In this document: piece by piece, positions 1-9,300 of the stretch
How positions within the stretch are numbered: position 1 is the first letter of the stretch
How the letters are laid out: each line of letters starts with the position of its first letter
NCBI GenBank assembly: GCA_018398805.1
Contig: JAGFBZ010000854.1
Span: 434,001 to 498,000, forward strand
Length of the DNA stretch: 64,000 nucleotides
Direction of reading: 5' to 3'
DNA from: Hirundichthys speculiger
Taxonomy: Eukaryota > Chordata > Actinopteri > Beloniformes > Exocoetidae
The notes under the pieces: generated by a model
The model's input: only the letters and a program-made list of their open reading frames with translations
The model's database searches: none
Told to the model about the DNA's origin: nothing
Translations under genes and position numbers: made by a program

Positions 1-965
1 TAAACCCAGTTGTGTATTAATGTTGGTATAAAGATTATTAATATCAATGGTAAAGAGTAATGATTGGGGAGGGACAGCCATGGGTCGGATGGTATCAATA
101 AAGTGATACGTATCTTTGATGTAACTTGGATGATGGATGGAGAGGGGGCCTAGGAAACTGTCAATATATTGCGAAATGTGGTATGTGGAACTATTACAAT
201 CTGAAACTATGGGTCTGTGCCGGGGGGAACTTCAGAGGGAATTGTCCAGGTTTGGGGGTCTTTGTGAATTTTCGGTAAAAGGTAGAAGTAACGGGGTCGT
301 GGGTTGTCTGGTCCAAATAAATAATCTTTCTGTTTGGATGTAATGTATTTTTTATGGTAAAGAGTCTGAATTATGTTCCTGAGTGTAATTTGGGTTTGTG
401 ACTGGATTGTTTGGTTGAGGGTTCTGTAGTATTTGATATCCATTAATTGTCTGTTGGCTTCAGTCAGATATTGCTGTCTGTCCATGATTACTATTTTGGA
501 GCCTTTGTCGGCTGGTTTTATTATAATGTTCGGGTTATGGATTAAGTCGGTCAGGGCCCTCCGTTCCGACCTTGAGAGATTGTCTGAGACATCTGTCTGA
601 GGTCGGAAACGCTGTAGGGCCCTTTTATTTTTGTTGATGAATTGTCGAGTTGAGGGGTGGAGAGTGTCAAGGTTGGGTTCCCAGTAAGATGGGTGGATGA
701 AGGGAAGCGGCTGTCTGTCTGGTTGAAGGTGGAAGTGGTCTATGAGTTTTAGTCGTCTATGAAATTTGTGAAGGTCCCTCTGAAGTTCCTCCCGGTCAAA
801 TTTGGTGGGGCGTGGAATGAAAGTGAGTCCCCTCTCCAAGAGGGAAAGCTGTGAGGGGGACGGGGTAAAGAGGGTGGAAAGATTCAAGATGTTAGAAGAT
901 GAATTCCACCCCAGGTCGAGTGTTGCGTGTGAGTGTCCGGGTTGGTCTTGGAAGTTATAGTAAAT
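1..965 (-). pseudogene. Penelope-like reverse transcriptase, 5' part, frameshifted
   Basis: The frame is open from about 965, where it overlaps the end of the SGNH ORF by about 11 bases, down to a stop at 207. It has no ATG at its head. It shows an N-terminal NILNLS block, then IIIKPADKG, YLLPKIHK and PSEVPPG. At about 217-219 the frame shifts: two extra bases follow the PPG codons. The other frame then continues as RPIVSDC and FTIDINNLYTNIN to the window edge; the D of TID is the first catalytic aspartate. The fingers and early palm are therefore present, while the YADD-type motif, thumb and endonuclease are outside. The single visible break suggests a young but inactive copy, or an assembly indel. 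Confidence 0.75.
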
Positions 966-1806
966 TTAGTTGATGTAACCAGTTTTCAAAGATTAGCTTA
1001 GCTGTCCCGGGTGTCCAGTGAATATTGTCTTTTTCTGTGATAAATGTGTCATGTGGGATTTCTGTCAAGAATGGAAAGTAGGTGGCCATGGTGTTGTTGA
1101 CAAATTTGAGGTTCTGTTTCTGGGTGGGGGTTAGATGAGGTGAAAAATTCATGATGGGGTAATAGATGTCTGCATTGGGGAAGGTCGACTTTGCCTGTCG
1201 GAAGAGGGCCCTAAGTTGTTTGGTGGTGGTCTGCCCGGGGTCCTGGTCCCTATTGTTGATCCCGATGGAGAAGACCACTGTTTTGACATTGGGGTTGGAA
1301 ATGGTTTTTTCGCAAACTTTGAGAAAGTGGTAAGAATTTGCTCCAGGGTAACTGTCTAGTTGTATTTGAGGATGATTATGGGCCGGGATGCGATTTATGT
1401 TTGAGTCTCCCAGAATCAGTACTGGTTTTCTTGGTTTGAAAAACCAGTCTTGGATCTTCCGGTTGGGGCGTGCAATATGGTAGGTGGGTCTAAAACAAGT
1501 GTCACTTGGAGCAGTTGTGATTGAAGTTATGGAAGGAAGGGGGGGTGAACTGATGATGGGCTTGCTGGATTGCTGGATGGATGATTGAGGAAAGCCAGTT
1601 GGGGTTATTTCCTTAGGTGATGTGAGGTTTTGACCAGTTGATTGGAGGTGAGAAAACGGAGGGAAAGGAGGGGGAGTAGAAGGCCGTAAAAGAGATGATG
1701 TAGAAACTGGTGGTGAAGTTTGTCCAGTGGGTGAAAGATGATCCATGATGTCTGATGTTTCGGGGGAGTGTAAAGGCAAAGGTGGCGCAATGCCCGGGGG
1801 GGCCAC
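955..1806 (-). CDS. SGNH/GDSL-type hydrolase-like ORF of the retroelement
   Basis: This 283-codon ORF has a Ser/Pro/Thr-rich first 115 residues, then a compact alpha/beta domain. The SGNH blocks appear in order: GDSN (Ser about 135), a YPGAN glycine (about 155), SIGINNRD (Asn about 184) and DNIHW (Asp 260, His 263). That is a complete Ser-Gly-Asn-His set with the Asp-x-x-His pair. Members of this fold are esterases or lipases, and esterase-like ORF1 proteins are known in CR1/L2 LINEs. The listed first codon is GTG, and the frame stays open further upstream, overlapping the proline-rich ORF, so the two may be one protein split by a frameshift. Whether it belongs to the Penelope-like element or came from another transposon is inference from order and orientation. 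Confidence 0.65.
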   Translation of the reverse strand: MAPPGIAPPLPLHSPETSDIMDHLSPTGQTSPPVSTSSLLRPSTPPPFPPFSHLQSTGQNLTSPKEITPTGFPQSSIQQSSKPIISSPPLPSITSITTAPSDTCFRPTYHIARPNRKIQDWFFKPRKPVLILGDSNINRIPAHNHPQIQLDSYPGANSYHFLKVCEKTISNPNVKTVVFSIGINNRDQDPGQTTTKQLRALFRQAKSTFPNADIYYPIMNFSPHLTPTQKQNLKFVNNTMATYFPFLTEIPHDTFITEKDNIHWTPGTAKLIFENWLHQLNLL

Positions 1807-1846
1807 AACTGGCAGTGCACCCCCAGCAGAATTGGTGTGAGAGGGC

Positions 1847-3214
1847 TCAGAGCGGGTTGTTGAGGTTATGGTTAACCTTTTTTGACCCTTTCATCACATT
1901 TGCCCATTCTCTGACCGTAGTGGGTCTTTTTTCTGCCTGGGGTGCTGTCTGTCCAGCGGGACCCACCCGGGCGGCCGCACCATCTGTATGAGGGGAAGAG
2001 GTAAGAATAGTATCAGTGATATGGACAGAAACATTGGATTGGGTACTGAGGGTCACTGTTTGTAATTCTTCTTGTTTATGAATTTGACGGGGGGAACCAT
2101 GGATCTGGGCTGTTGTTTCTATGGTGGGGGGTGTGGACTTATTGAACTTGATAGGAGGGGGGGTAAGGGGGAGGACAGGGGAGAGCGATGTATGGGGGAC
2201 CATTGGTAACTGATCTTCTGACGGTAGAGGTCCCCAGGTTACTTTACGGATCCTTTGTTGTATTGGTGTAGAAGTTGTTGGATCAGTTGTGTTGACTCTG
2301 GCAGCTGATGAGTATTTTGTGGTCTTTTCCATATGTTCCTTGATTGGTGGTGGAGGACGAATTGGTCCTCTTCGGTTGGATTGGGGAATAAATGGTATGG
2401 CTGGAATGGGTCTTTTGTAGACTGGGTAGGGTGAAGGGAAAACAGTAGGTTTGAATTTATCAGGCTGTGCTGGTGTAGTCTGGAGTCCAATGGAAATCTG
2501 ATGGGTTTTTTTCTGAGTTGGTTTGCAAGGGGGGTGGATGGTGGTAGGTGGCCTGATTTTTTCAATTAAAGTTTGGCGGGGACCTAAATAGAGGGATAAA
2601 GCATTTGGAGCAGCAGGTCTGGGCAGTGGGGGATATTGTTCTTCCGGGATGGTAGGTAGATTGCTGGTTGTAGGGTTTTGCTGCTGGTGATCTAGTCCTG
2701 AGGTTGAATCGGTGGTCCGAGGTGATTGTAGAAGTCTTTGCAATGTTTGAAGTGTTTCTGTGGATAGCCGGTTCCCATATCTTTTTCTGGCCCAGCCAGT
2801 GGCTATTTGTAAAGCAAGTGGGTTCTGGGGGGAAGTGTTTGTATGACTTTCTATTGTGGACTGATAGTGTTGTTGTAGAATATCTATTGTTTTTTTCATC
2901 CAATGAGTGGTATTGAGGTATATTCTATTTCTAGTATCTGTGGTGGGTGTAGATGGCTTGATGAAATCTGTTAGCCGGGTAACTTGCCTAAGCATACCTG
3001 GTGGAAATGTTCCAGTTTGCTGTGCCTTGTCCATGATTTCTTTATGGTGAATTGCCTGAATTAGTTTGAAATACTGTTTACTAATGTGTCTAGTTTCTGG
3101 ATCCGGTGGGTGATTGAGTATGGGATGAGGTGCATCCATGAGAGATCTATGTGTGGGTGATTGTATGTTTAGGTTCATGAGGGGTGTCGGTGTGTGTGTG
3201 TGTGGAGGAGCCAT
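1847..3214 (-). CDS. Proline-rich ORF1 of the retroelement
   Basis: This 455-codon ATG-started ORF has a short Pro/His-rich start. Residues about 40-175 look helical and conserved-looking, with Lys/Gln-rich stretches and ALQIATGWARKRYG. The rest is a long Pro/Thr/Ser-rich tail. I recognise no domain. Position and composition suggest a nucleic-acid-binding or structural ORF1 for the downstream RT. It ends at a TGA while the SGNH frame is already open, so a +1 shift would join them. An ordinary unrelated ORF is unlikely, because three long minus-strand ORFs run head to tail here. Confidence 0.55.
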   Translation of the reverse strand: MAPPHTHTPTPLMNLNIQSPTHRSLMDAPHPILNHPPDPETRHISKQYFKLIQAIHHKEIMDKAQQTGTFPPGMLRQVTRLTDFIKPSTPTTDTRNRIYLNTTHWMKKTIDILQQHYQSTIESHTNTSPQNPLALQIATGWARKRYGNRLSTETLQTLQRLLQSPRTTDSTSGLDHQQQNPTTSNLPTIPEEQYPPLPRPAAPNALSLYLGPRQTLIEKIRPPTTIHPPCKPTQKKTHQISIGLQTTPAQPDKFKPTVFPSPYPVYKRPIPAIPFIPQSNRRGPIRPPPPIKEHMEKTTKYSSAARVNTTDPTTSTPIQQRIRKVTWGPLPSEDQLPMVPHTSLSPVLPLTPPPIKFNKSTPPTIETTAQIHGSPRQIHKQEELQTVTLSTQSNVSVHITDTILTSSPHTDGAAARVGPAGQTAPQAEKRPTTVREWANVMKGSKKVNHNLNNPL

Positions 3215-3680
3215 TTTGAGACCCGCTCCTGTGTGCAGACTTACCTCTGGGATGTTAAACCATCCAGGTGGAGGGCTCTTACCTTATTAATGGATGTAGG
3301 TAGTTCTCCAGAATGGAGGTTATGTAGACTAGAAGGTCTTTGTTAGTCTCCTAGCAGAAGGTTCTTGTAGATGATGTGTAGTTCCTTTTTATTTCGGGTA
3401 TTGCTCCTGGTGGAGTTTATAGTCCTTGGAGATGAAATGCAGTTTTTTGTACTCCGGGTGCTGGTCCTGGTGGACTTGAAGGTAGAGGTTAAAAGCAGAG
3501 GCAAGGCAGAAAAAGGGTCCTTCTGCCCGTTATGGGCTGGCAGAGCCCTCCACCATTATTTAAAAAAAGTCCAATTTTATTTAGAAATTAAGTTAAAAAC
3601 AAACAAACAAACAAAAAAAAGGTTATTTAAAAAATGATTAAAAAAACCACTCCGTGTAGAGGGTGAATAGAAGCTATCAA
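3215..3680 (-). other. 5' untranslated part of the retroelement
   Basis: No ORF is supported here. The minus strand carries T-rich runs and a GTTT microsatellite near 3600-3612. It abuts the 8-bp target duplication of the inserted DNA transposon at 3673-3680. Confidence 0.4.
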
Positions 3681-5038
3681 CAAGGTTATTATAGTTTTGA
3701 AATTTTCTTTAGTTTTTATTTTTATTTAGTTTTCCAGTTTGCTTTTTTATTTCAGTTTAGTTTTAGTTAGTTCAACAAGTAATTTAGTAGTTTTAGTTTA
3801 GTTTTTATTTTGAAGAATTGACTAGTTTCAGTTTAGTTTTTATTTAGTTTTAGTCTTAGTTTTAGTTTTTCTTCTTCTTGCAGTATGCAGCAGTTTATAC
3901 ACCTTTTCGACTTAAAAATTGTGGACATGCGCCCCCTAGTGGCCCCGCCATAACTGGAGTGTGCGGTGCTCCACCAACTAACCCAAACACAGCAGCGTGG
4001 AGGATCTGTTACGGATAACGCAGACATGTCTTGGATTGATGATGTTAGGCAGTGGCCTCCAGTTACAGATGAAGGTAGTTTATCGCTGTTTTTAATGATT
4101 GGTTATGGAAATAGCATGATCTATTCCCATAATCAAACACTAAAAACTGTGGAACGCTGCAACGCTGGCTATAACTAACGTCAACAAGCCATAAAGATTA
4201 TGCTACTGTAACGTTAACGCTAGCAGTAAATTAGGCTATTTGTTAATGTTATATTTAATTTATTTTATCATTCTCATAATTCATTGATTTATAGGCTTGT
4301 GCTAGTGCCGAGGGCTACAGTAGCCTCATACTGCTGTTCTTTCGGCCAGAATCGTCCGGGACTCTCAGCGAGACTATGAGTAGTACGAGATTGAATGTTA
4401 ACGAAAACTCACCCGGCTGTATTCATTTGGAACAAAGTCCTTTCTGTTGATATTTTTCACCCACGTCTTCCTAACTTCTTGTTCTGCAAACAAGGCAGTC
4501 TTCGTGCAGTAAAGTCTTGTGTATTTCACATACTTTCTTCTTCCATTGTTGAATTTTCACGCCATTGTTGGTACAGTTTATGACGGAACATGTATTCCCA
4601 CTCGACCGACTCGACATTATAAAAATATATATTTGTAGAAAGAGAAAAACACTGGTTAATCTGCGAGCCGGTGAAAGTGTCGCTCTGTAGCACAACCCAG
4701 CAATGGCGGACGGGGTACTTCCGGGGGGCTGGCCCGAAAAGGTCTATATCCGCTATGCTGCCCTCTCTGGAGGGAGGGTAGCATAGCGGCTGCTGCAGGA
4801 CAGGCAGTAATCTCTATGGCAGTAATCGAGGGAGAAAACGAAACGACAACGAAAACGAAGCTGAATTTATCTACAATTCAGTTTAGTTTTAGTTAGTTTT
4901 ACATCCTTCATTGTAGTTTTTATTTAGTTTTCGTTTTTTTTTTAATTGTAGTTTTTATTTTTATTTCAGTTAACTGAAATATTTTTTCATTGCTAGTTTT
5001 AGTTTTAGTCTTAGTTTTCGTTAACTATAATAACCCTG
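3681..5038. mobile_element. DNA transposon with 8-bp target duplication (P- or hAT-like, non-autonomous)
   Basis: The left end reads CAAGGTTATTATAGTT and the inverted right end CAGGGTTATTATAGTT, a 16-base terminal inverted repeat with one mismatch. The copy GCTATCAA flanks it exactly at 3673-3680 and 5039-5046. Eight-base duplications are made by hAT and P superfamily transposases. The subterminal TAGTTTTAGTT-rich tracts are present at both ends. The body is 1,358 bp and has only a short THAP-like ORF, so it cannot move itself. The THAP remnant favours the P superfamily, but hAT is not excluded. Confidence 0.8.
4471..4695 (-). pseudogene. THAP-like zinc-finger fragment inside the DNA transposon
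   Basis: A 74-codon ORF includes CSVINCTNN (C-x4-C), a central tryptophan, then CEIH and a C-x2-C. This resembles the start and middle of a THAP DNA-binding domain as found in P-type transposases and host THAP proteins. The C-terminal half of the domain and any catalytic region are missing, so this is a remnant. The identification rests on cysteine spacing and general resemblance only. Confidence 0.45.
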
Positions 5039-5046
5039 GCTATCAA

Positions 5047-5413
5047 TTCAATTAGTTGAAAAGAGTTAAGTCTTACGCAAAGGAGCAGGGTTCCCGACGT
5101 TTCGAAGCTATTGCTGCTTCCTCAGGGGATTGTACAAAATGGCTCCAGGTGTGGTGTTTATATCATTGGGGGAGGGGGGGTGACCCCTCCCCCAATTAGG
5201 TGATTGTGTGCATGTGTGATGTGTTGATAGGTTTAGCGATGTGGGCGTATATGGGGTTTTGGAGGGAAATGTGTCTGAATTGGGATTAGTTGGTTGTTTG
5301 AAGGGGTGTGGTCTGATCTGAAGTGGATGGAGATGATGATGTATGTATGGTGAGGTGTGTGCATGTGTGGTGTCTGAGTAGTGTAGCTCACCTGGCTGGG
5401 TCAGAGCTGGCAC
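5047..5413 (-). mobile_element. Outer 5' segment (possible pseudo-LTR) of the Penelope-like element
   Basis: On the minus strand a 101-codon ORF (5413-5108) ends in NTTPGAILYNPLRKQQ, followed by a segment reading CTTCGAAACGTCGGGAA at about 5090-5110. This type of GCAGCAATAGCTTCGAAACG sequence is common at the 3' end of fish Penelope-like elements. Finding it at the 5' end fits the family's habit of carrying a partial tandem copy of its own tail (pLTR). The tail itself is outside the window, so the match cannot be tested here. Confidence 0.4.
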
Positions 5414-5452
5414 ACGGGATGCAGCAGTTCAAGTCCAAGGCCAGAAAAAAAA
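5383..5452 (+). mobile_element. tRNA-derived SINE-like head with A tail
   Basis: TAGCTCACCTGGCTGGG resembles a pol III A box and GTTCAAGTCC a B box, about 40 bp apart, followed directly by an A tract of about 24 bases. The remainder of a SINE body is not evident. Confidence 0.35.
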
Positions 5453-5467
5453 AAAAAAAAAAAAAAA

Positions 5468-5640
5468 ATGCACACACTTTGGATGGAGGGTGTACATTTC
5501 TTGTTTCAAGAATTTAGGGGATAGAGAAGAAAAAAAAAAAAAAAAAAAAAAGGGGGAAAAAAATGCACACACTTTGGACGGAGGGTGTGCATCTATTGTT
5601 TGGGGAATATAGGAAAAACGAGAAAAAAAAAAAAAAAGGG
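5468..5640. repeat. Duplicated cassette between A-rich tracts
   Basis: A segment beginning TGCACACACTTTGGA at about 5468 recurs at about 5563. Each copy contains GGAGGGTGT and runs into long A tracts (5529-5550 and 5623-5637). It looks like a two-copy tandem of roughly 95 bp with expanded poly-A. Confidence 0.55.
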
Positions 5641-5738
5641 GGGGGGCGGGAGTACCTGTTTATCGTGAGATGATAGTTGAGTTTTCTTGTTGGGTGTCCA
5701 TTCATAGTTTTGGGATGAAGTTTTTCAGATCAGTGGCA

Positions 5739-6118
5739 CTGGCTGGGTTAGGGTTGGGGTTGGGGTTGGGGTTCTGGGTTTGAGTTAAAACTCAGATGCA
5801 CTGGCCTACTGACCTGTCGAGGTAGATGGCGAAGTTGAAAATGGAGTGGTCTTCCCCACCGGGGACCAGGGTTCAATTCCCAGGCAGAGCATTGGGCAGA
5901 GAGAAGAGAGCAGGTTAATAGGGATACTTTTAGTAAGGGGGAAGGGTTCGGGGTAGGGTTAGGGTAGGGTTCGGGTTTGGGTTAGGGTTTGGGTTCAGGA
6001 TAGGTTAGGGTTTGGGTTCAGGTTAGGGTAGGGTTCGGGTTAGGGTTAGGGTAGGGTTAGAGTTTGGGTTAGGGGTTAGGGTTAGGTTAGGGGTTAGGGT
6101 AGGGTTCGGGTTCGGTAC
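5739..6118. repeat. TTAGGG-like degenerate repeat with a SINE-like island
   Basis: GGTTGGGG and GGTTAGGG variants run at 5739-5770 and 5935-6115. Between them, at about 5820-5880, GGTAGATGGCGAAG and GGTTCAATTCC resemble pol III A and B boxes. The TTAGGG units are mixed with TTCGGG, TAGGG and TTTGGG, so this is an interstitial degenerate array rather than a chromosome end. Confidence 0.6.
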
Positions 6119-6311
6119 ATTGTGCACCATTGAAAGTGTCTGTGAAGGACCAGAGCTGGGACCAGTTGAGCTGATGTTCAACAGCTGGATTCTGTCTGGT
6201 TCTGCTCTGTGAGGTTTCTCTCAGACCTGAGATCAGCTCAGTTCTTCTTGATCCGTCTCGTCTTCAGCTGTCCACTAACATTCTCATCTCCTGTCTTCTG
6301 TGTCTCCGCAG

Positions 6312-6395
6312 CCACAATGAGAGGAAGGTGACGTGTAAACACCCGGTTTCAGGCGCGCCCTCTCAGGACAACTGCATCTTTGTCGTCAACGAACA
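6312..6395 (+). CDS. plekha5: plekha5 exon a (post-WW linker)
   Basis: The exon is bounded by ccgcag and gtaagt. It reads [20 protein letters not shown] and then CIFVVNE, the segment after the second WW motif in PLEKHA5. It ends two bases into the Gln codon. Confidence 0.9.
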
Positions 6396-9300
6396 GTAAG
6401 TCGGCTCTGATCCTGAATCCAGATGTGACACCTCTGAACATCACGCTGATCTGTGATCAGTCTGAGCAGATTCAGTTCCAGTTCTTTGGTGGGACACCGG
6501 TCACCTCTGGATCCAGTTCTCCTACAGCTGTAGGGTTAGACCCGTGGTCCTGACTCCTACTGAGCAAAGAGACTTCCAGAAGTTTGAGTAAATCTGAACC
6601 TGGATCCTCTGTGATGCAGACAGTCCTCAGAGGAGAAGATGCTGCAGTCAGGACACTAACATGCTGTTCAACCATCTGGATCGGTCTGTCAGACTCGGTT
6701 ACATCCCAGATGTCACCAGCATCTCCAACCCTGAGGAACATCACATGACCGTTTAGATGAATCCATCTTTGTGTCTCTGCATGTATCCGTTACCAGTCAG
6801 GATACATTCACGACCTCCACAGATATGAGCCAGTCTTCAGTCTTCAGTGGAGTCCAGAGTCATGAAGGTTCTGGTGTCCTGTAGCAGAGCAGCTCCATGT
6901 TTGGTTCTAACTGGAGCTTCTGGACCATAAAGATCTCAGAGCTCTACTGGTTTCTAGCTGAAGGTCCTGGTTCAGTGATGCAGCAGAGCTTCTTCTCAAT
7001 CAACCCAACTGGATCAACTTCATCTCAACATCTCACTGTTTTTGTCTTTTACAACAAAAATTCATCACTTTAGGAAAAAAGTGACAATCTTCCAAAATTA
7101 ACAGTTTTACAATAAATTCATGTCAAAAAGTTGATTTTTACAACAGAAAATTTGAGTTTTGAGTTTAAAAGTTGTGATTTAATGAAATTCCTGAAAGTCA
7201 AGATCATTAAATAAAATTCACAATTTTACAACAAAAAGTTTCTATTTTAGAAAAGATTTTTCTGATCTTCTGAAAAAAATCCTGATTTTTAGGATCAAAA
7301 GTTTTAATTGTACAAAATTAGTCACAGTTTAGTAAATTTATCTTTTTATCTCAAAAATGTTGTGATTTTGCAAAAGTTGAAATTTTACTTAAAAATGTAA
7401 TTTTAAGTTTAAAAGTCAGGATTTTTGTGAAATCTGATTATTTTTAACAAAATTCTTCATCTGAGAAAATTTGCAATTTTATAAAAGTTTGTTTTTTTAT
7501 TTGTGAGATTTTACAACAAAAATTAGTGATTTAAAGACCAAACCTGGAGCTAAGTATGCTAACATTAGCCTCCATGAGTCATTTTTAATTCAAAACATGA
7601 GAAACATCAGAAACACCAGAAACATCAGAAACATCATCTCAGAACGAGCTCAGGAACTGACAGGAGACCTGACATGGTAACCATGGTCACCTCTGATGGT
7701 AACCATGGTCACCTCTGATGGTAACCATGGTGATGATGGTGTCCAGGATCAGACAGGTAGATGGAGATACCGCCACCCAGTGGCAGATGCCATCATGGTT
7801 TCAGGTCTGGACTGTAGGATGTGTAACTGCATCCACCTACGTCAGTAAAAGAAAGTCCAACCGTATCATCAGTACGTGATCATCTCTGCAGGTCAGAGGA
7901 GCTGAAGGTCCAGATGAGCTGGAGGTCCAGATTGGTCTGTGGACCTTGAGTTTGTCACCTCTGATCCAAATGTTGATGAACACGTGGCAAACTTGTGTTT
8001 TTAACTTGATCCAGCCACATCATGTATCCAGAAAAAGTCCAGCAGTTGATTCTGATGTCCAGGTCAGAGGACCCTGGAAGACCCTGATCTGGATGGATGG
8101 ACCTGATCCAGAACCCTACCCTAACAACAGCGTTTCAGTGTTGGAGGTCTGAACCCTCCGTTGTCAGCTCTAGCAGAGCCTGACGTGCACCTGTCTTCAG
8201 GTGCACCTGTCTTCAGGTGCACAGCTGATGTGACTGGTCCGCCTGCTAGATTAGTTCTTCATCTCCATAGTCCATCATTATTCCTGCTGTTGCTTCCTGG
8301 TTTCCACACAGGTGAAACTGTGTGGATCAGATCTACTGGACTTCATCTGCTCTGGTGTCATGGCTCATCAGGATTTCCTTTCCCAGCATCCTGCTCTTCC
8401 TCCTTGTCAGCAGCATTTCTGTCCTGTGAGGACATTTAAGCTGCATCTCTGCAGGAAGACGAGTCTGGAGTCTGAGAGCAGGCTGAGACACCAGCAGACA
8501 GCGCTGATGCCTGCAGGAACATCTCGTCTGGAGATCAGGTTCCTCACTGATGAGCTCCAGCATCACGCTGCTGCACCTCACCAACATCCATCTGGGTTTT
8601 TGTTTCTTATATTGAACCTGTCGTTCATCTGGAGCTCTGATAACCATCAACACACCTCTGAAAAGAAGCTGCTGGCTGTTCCTCTGGAGATGAACTCTGA
8701 GGAACCGCCCTGTCTCCAGCTCCCATCCCTCGCTCCTGCTGCTGCTGTTGGTGTCTGGAGGTGAAAACAAGGTGATGACGATGGTGTTAAGCTGCTAACG
8801 ACACCTCCACAGCAGGAGAACGTTCACCAACAGGCTGATGAGGGTCACAGAACTGAAACCAGACTCCAGACGTGTTGATTAAAACTCCAGTCACGTTTCT
8901 GAGCAGACTCCACAAACGCTCAGAGCTGAAGTTCAGAGCTGCACTCGTTCATCTGCAGACGAAGGAAGTCATTAAAAGATAAAAGCAGCAGTTTCCTGTC
9001 TGAAACAGTCTCATGCAGATCATGTTGGCGTCCCCCTGCAGTGTAGGCCTATAGCAGCATAGCTATGACGAACCTGTGATTAAGACGAGCTACTCTAGTC
9101 TTAGCTACTACAACTATGGCTATAACTATTAGCCCCTACACACTATAGTTTAGACTAACTGTAGGCTGTAGGCTTTACTGAACACTTTACTGATCTTTAG
9201 TTTTAAAGATGGAGATGGTGTCAGCCTCCTGAACCCAAACTGGTAGCTGGTTCCATAAAAAAGGTGCCTGATAGCAGAAGGCCCGTCCTCCAAATCTACT

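Larger units (their letters stand above)
1..5420 (-). mobile_element. Penelope-like retroelement, partial, interrupted
   Basis: A minus-strand retroelement enters from the left edge. In reading order it has a 5' region (about 5420 to 3215, split by a DNA transposon at 3681-5038), a proline-rich ORF, an SGNH-hydrolase ORF, and a reverse transcriptase that runs off the window. The RT carries the Penelope-family hallmarks LPKIHK, RPIVSDC and a TIDINNLYTNI catalytic segment. No LTRs, poly-A tail or apurinic endonuclease is visible. The GIY-YIG endonuclease typical of the family would lie beyond position 1. The left edge of the 5' region is a guess, and the clade within Penelope-like elements was not determined. 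Confidence 0.75.

Noticed and set aside
5739..6118. Chromosome end
   Set aside because: TTAGGG units are degenerate and gene sequence continues on the far side.
8312..8770. Overlapping 145-150-codon ORFs on opposite strands
   Set aside because: No recognisable domain, no splice context, and mutually antisense; most likely chance.
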